A DNA stretch of 64,000 nt from Baylisascaris procyonis (Eukaryota; Nematoda; Chromadorea; Rhabditida; Ascarididae), in contig JAZARR010000059.1 in the NCBI GenBank assembly GCA_037389465.1, positions 262,001-326,000 on the forward strand, given 5' to 3'. Positions 61,301 through 64,000 of the stretch are shown here, one piece after another. The notes below the pieces were generated by a model that did not search any database, was not told the origin of the DNA, and saw only the letters and a list, made by a program, of their open reading frames with translations. Within the stretch, counting starts at the first letter, position 1. The number at the start of each line of letters is the position of its first letter. The position numbers and the translations under genes are program-made.

Positions 61301-64000
61301 TGGTTCGTCGTTTACGTTTACGATTCTTCTCATCGGTTTAATCTGTAATAAGCCGAATGAAACTCTTGATCCTAATCCTTCCTCCATACCAGTTTTACTC
61401 TAATTTACGTCAATACTTGTAACGAATCCTTCTGTTAGCCTCTTTCGAGTACTCATGCTTTTAGGTTATCTCGTCAGCAGTGAATTCTTAATTCAATCGC
61501 TGCCAAAGGCTGATTTAGATTAAAAAGGGACCCATGTGACATTCGAGCGCCACTACTTTACTTCTTCTTTTATATTGTTATGGTTTCGCCTTTTAAAAAT
61601 GGTTTTATTTTATAGCCTCGAATGTTGGTTTTGAGTCTTTTGACGTCCTTTGAGTTTTCCTTTCCGATGACTCTTTATTTCATTGAGTGATTTTGTTGTT
61701 CGACAGATCGTTTTTACCACATCGGTTGCATTCGAATTTCTTCATCTAATTCATAACTGATTTCTTGTCTCATTTCAAAATCATTGAGAATGATTGCAGA
61801 GTAAAGGTAGAATTGTTTATTCGATTCTTCCAGCGTTTCAGTTTACAAGTCATTATGAGCATTTTGTCGTTTGCCATTGCAGTTGCCAATTGTCATTCCG
61901 CATTTGACGAACAGGTTTTAGCTGTTGACGTCTTCATTCTTAGTGAGAATTAATGCTGCGCCAAAATTTCCTTCAATTAGAAGCTAATCATGGTCAGATT
62001 TTTAAATTAACAAAAATGACAAGGACTCGCAGATTTGACACCGTCTTATATATTCTTGTTGGCGTTGTTCTGCACCGAAAGTTGTATGAACGGCGCCTAT
62101 CGATTTTAGAAGAGAACGTCTCTATGTAAAATCAGTCCGAAAGACCATTTTATGCATGCTAAATTTTTGGCGACATGAAGACCGAAAGCTTGTATACAAA
62201 TATCTTTCCGTTAGGAGACTGCATTTTCAGAAAGAAATAAAATGCTGAGAGCGGCTAACCGGGAGCAAAGAGACCAATATTGGGCTGAAAAGCTTGCCGG
62301 ATATGGGACACGTACTCAAGGTTTCTTAACTTTTTTCTTTCTTTGTTCTTTTTGACAGATGACACTGTAATTTTTTAAACGTATAGTAAATATCTAAATT
62401 CCTCCTGACGCACTTTTCACGCGAAAAGTGCGAATATGAGGGCCTTCGAGGCTATTTCGGCAAGGTTTACCTGCGAACGGTATGATTTATTCAACGCTCA
62501 GAGTGACTGTTAGCCTAGTAACAGGAATGCGGCTTCTATTTTTTCATCAGTACGCTGGCTTTCGTTCAGTGCATGCTTGCCCAACCTATGAAGTTCGGTC
62601 GCCGGGCCAATTTTTAGCTGTAGATTTGCTGAGTCTCTTGGAGAAGTTTGATTGTCTAAATTTTCAAAATTAATCCAGCAGTTTTATTAATTCAAAAACT
62701 CGGTTTTTTCGGTTTTTAAAGTTCATTTGGTGCGCCTAATAGTTTTCATAGAAATGCAAGTTCTCGATGAGAAAATTTGGCCATAAAGGTGCTGATATTA
62801 ACAAGGGACAGCCATGAGTGGAGAAAATGAATGAAATTCCCGCCGAACAAATAAAGACAGCGAATATGGAGCATCATAACTCAATGAATTCAGAGTTATA
62901 GATTGAGCTGTGGGTAGCAGCGATATCGTAGTAGAAATACAGTACTGCGATGGCGCTCACATAAGAGGAATACAACTGTGAAAACATGTGAAATCTGTAT
63001 TACTAAAGAGAGTGGCCAATGTTATAGGTCACAGAGTACGAAATAATTAGGGTGTCGAATTTGGGGCTAGAAGAAGAGAACAGTGGAGAATTCTGTTTTC
63101 TAATGACCAAAAAGCAGGTAAAGTGAGAATATCCTTCAGAGGGAAAGGGATATATATGTAGGGAGATCTCATCTGGTAAAGAACGTGAATGTGTGCAAGG
63201 AGATGCTGTAGTAGTCAAAGTAGAAAGCCCTTTGCTCGAAGCCGTGTTGCTGCTACCACGTAACGTATCAGAAAAGAAATAGGGTAAAGCAGCGACGCAA
63301 TACCACGAACCATCGCTTTGTCCACCGTTTAAAAATTCATGAAGGGGAATTTGAGAGAATGCCTCCTTATATGATTACGAAATAAACGAAGCAGCTTTTT
63401 TCATTCCTTCTTCGTTGTCGACTTGTGAAATGAAGACGCGTACGGAGGCAGGAAATACAAAAGATTTGTGGTACCATTACGTGGGAATTGTCTTATAAAT
63501 AGGTGAGAGCTGTGACCTCTGTAGCGTCGGTTTGTATGTGTCCCTTCCCAAGGACGGGAATTTAATGGCCTTCAACGACTAGGCCCGCATCCCAGCATAT
63601 GCGGAATGGCTTATCGCCTCAGTCTTATCGATCCCTTCTGCGGTAGGCTTTCTAAGGTCCTCGTGAATCTTGGCGCCAATATGTCATCCCTTCCATCTTA
63701 GCAGATACCAAATTTGTAGTGTGAGAGGAAATGTGAAGGTGAATTACAAGCGAGACGTAACTAATTTGATTGACTTTGCTCATTTATGTTTCCAAGAGGC
63801 ATTGTTTGCAATCCCTTCTTGTTGTACAGATTCTCGGTCGTCTTCATATGGACTCGAAAGGGAGGCACCACCTAAAAACGCATGTTTCCCTGGTATACGC
63901 GAATACGGTGACGACGAGCCGATACTGTCTGCAAATGAACGCTTTGAACGGTACATCTCGTCAGATCTTCAGGACTTCCGTCATACGAACAATGGATCTC
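49389..64000 (+). CDS. LMBRD2: LMBR1 domain-containing protein 2 (LMBRD2) homologue, 3' end beyond window
   Basis: LMBRD2 is a nine-helix membrane protein of the LMBR1-like family; in mammals it is linked to beta-adrenergic receptor signalling. Exons: 49389-49547, 51680-51834, 52761-52925, 53410-53531, 53934-54021, 54763-54949, 56963-57117, 57414-57525, 57971-58114, 58630-58763, 59290-59404, 60335-60432, 61199-61302, 62231-62320, 63830-64000+. All phases agree, giving about 666 codons so far (human protein 695). Family blocks are [64 protein letters not shown] with [41 protein letters not shown] and [13 protein letters not shown]. The basic coiled tail begins [17 protein letters not shown]. 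Intron 9 uses a GC donor. Exon 11 is the weakest: its PCCLWLY block only loosely matches the family, and the acceptor of exon 4 (ttgttaag) is unusual. Confidence 0.94.
50155..50220 (+). repeat. 35-bp imperfect tandem duplication
   Basis: TAGGCAAATTCTTTAATAGA... at 50155-50189 repeats as TAGGCAAATTCTTTGATGGA... from 50190, both running into TAATTTGCAT. It lies in LMBRD2 intron 1. Confidence 0.85.
51488..51502 (+). repeat. Poly(G) run, G15
   Basis: Fifteen consecutive G on the coding strand of LMBRD2 intron 1, followed by a purine-rich stretch. Confidence 0.9.
52557..52573 (+). repeat. Poly(G) run, G17
   Basis: Seventeen consecutive G on the coding strand of LMBRD2 intron 2. A further G6-A-G7 run lies at 52952-52965, at the start of intron 3. 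Confidence 0.9.
57862..57871 (+). repeat. Poly(G) run, G10
   Basis: Ten consecutive G on the coding strand of LMBRD2 intron 8, just after a T8 run. Confidence 0.9.
58115..58116 (+). other. GC splice donor of LMBRD2 intron 9
   Basis: Exon 9 ends ...CTAATGCAG and the intron begins gcacgt. The next exon (58630, after tttttcag) must be entered in phase 0 to give [19 protein letters not shown], which aligns with the family. The only nearby GT (gtatag) would leave phase 1. Confidence 0.75.

Noticed and set aside
1..64000. CRISPR arrays, bacterial operons, rRNA or integrated bacterial DNA
   Set aside because: No regularly spaced repeats, no long uninterrupted prokaryote-like genes and no rRNA signatures were seen; all confirmed genes are intron-rich and animal-type.

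Overview
The window looks like nuclear DNA of a nematode, probably a strongylid (clade V, hookworm-like) parasite. It is AT-rich, and its genes are split into many short exons of about 70-270 bp by introns of a few hundred to several thousand bases. Acceptors are T-rich and end in CAG, and two genes have an acceptor-like site just before the start codon, as expected for spliced-leader trans-splicing. I cannot name the species. Every multi-exon model here was built by hand from splice signals, reading phase and family conservation.

Layout. 1-9.9 kb holds no gene I can identify. It has one decayed protein-like stretch (725-1105) and a decayed CR1/jockey-type LINE (about 6.53-7.43 kb). 9.9-32.8 kb is one minus-strand gene of 20 exons encoding a 995-residue anoctamin (TMEM16) of the ANO1-7 type, with all six calcium-binding acidic or amide positions conserved. 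Its first intron contains a 3,015-bp Ty3/gypsy-type LTR retrotransposon on the opposite strand (28,661-31,675). The two 484-bp LTRs look identical and are flanked by a 5-bp duplication (AAGTG). The element keeps gag and protease but has lost reverse transcriptase, RNase H and most of integrase.

32.9-42.8 kb lies between two divergently oriented genes. It has no gene I can name, but several exon-like pieces on the minus strand, three of which join in phase into a possible 98-residue protein. 42.8-45.9 kb is a complete three-exon plus-strand gene for Tim22, the carrier translocase channel of the mitochondrial inner membrane. 45.9-49.4 kb holds two weak coding candidates and a poly(A) signal. 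From 49.4 kb to the window end runs a plus-strand LMBRD2-type multi-pass membrane protein, 15 exons seen, open at its 3' end.

The three solid genes have unrelated household roles (lipid scrambling or anion conductance, mitochondrial carrier import, LMBR1-domain membrane protein). Nothing indicates a shared pathway or operon. Points worth a second look are the young internally deleted retroelement inside the anoctamin gene, two GC-AG introns with the same AG|GCACG donor, long poly(G) runs confined to the plus-strand Tim22/LMBRD2 half, and the exon-like cluster at 35-41 kb. I found no CRISPR array, rRNA or intact tRNA gene.
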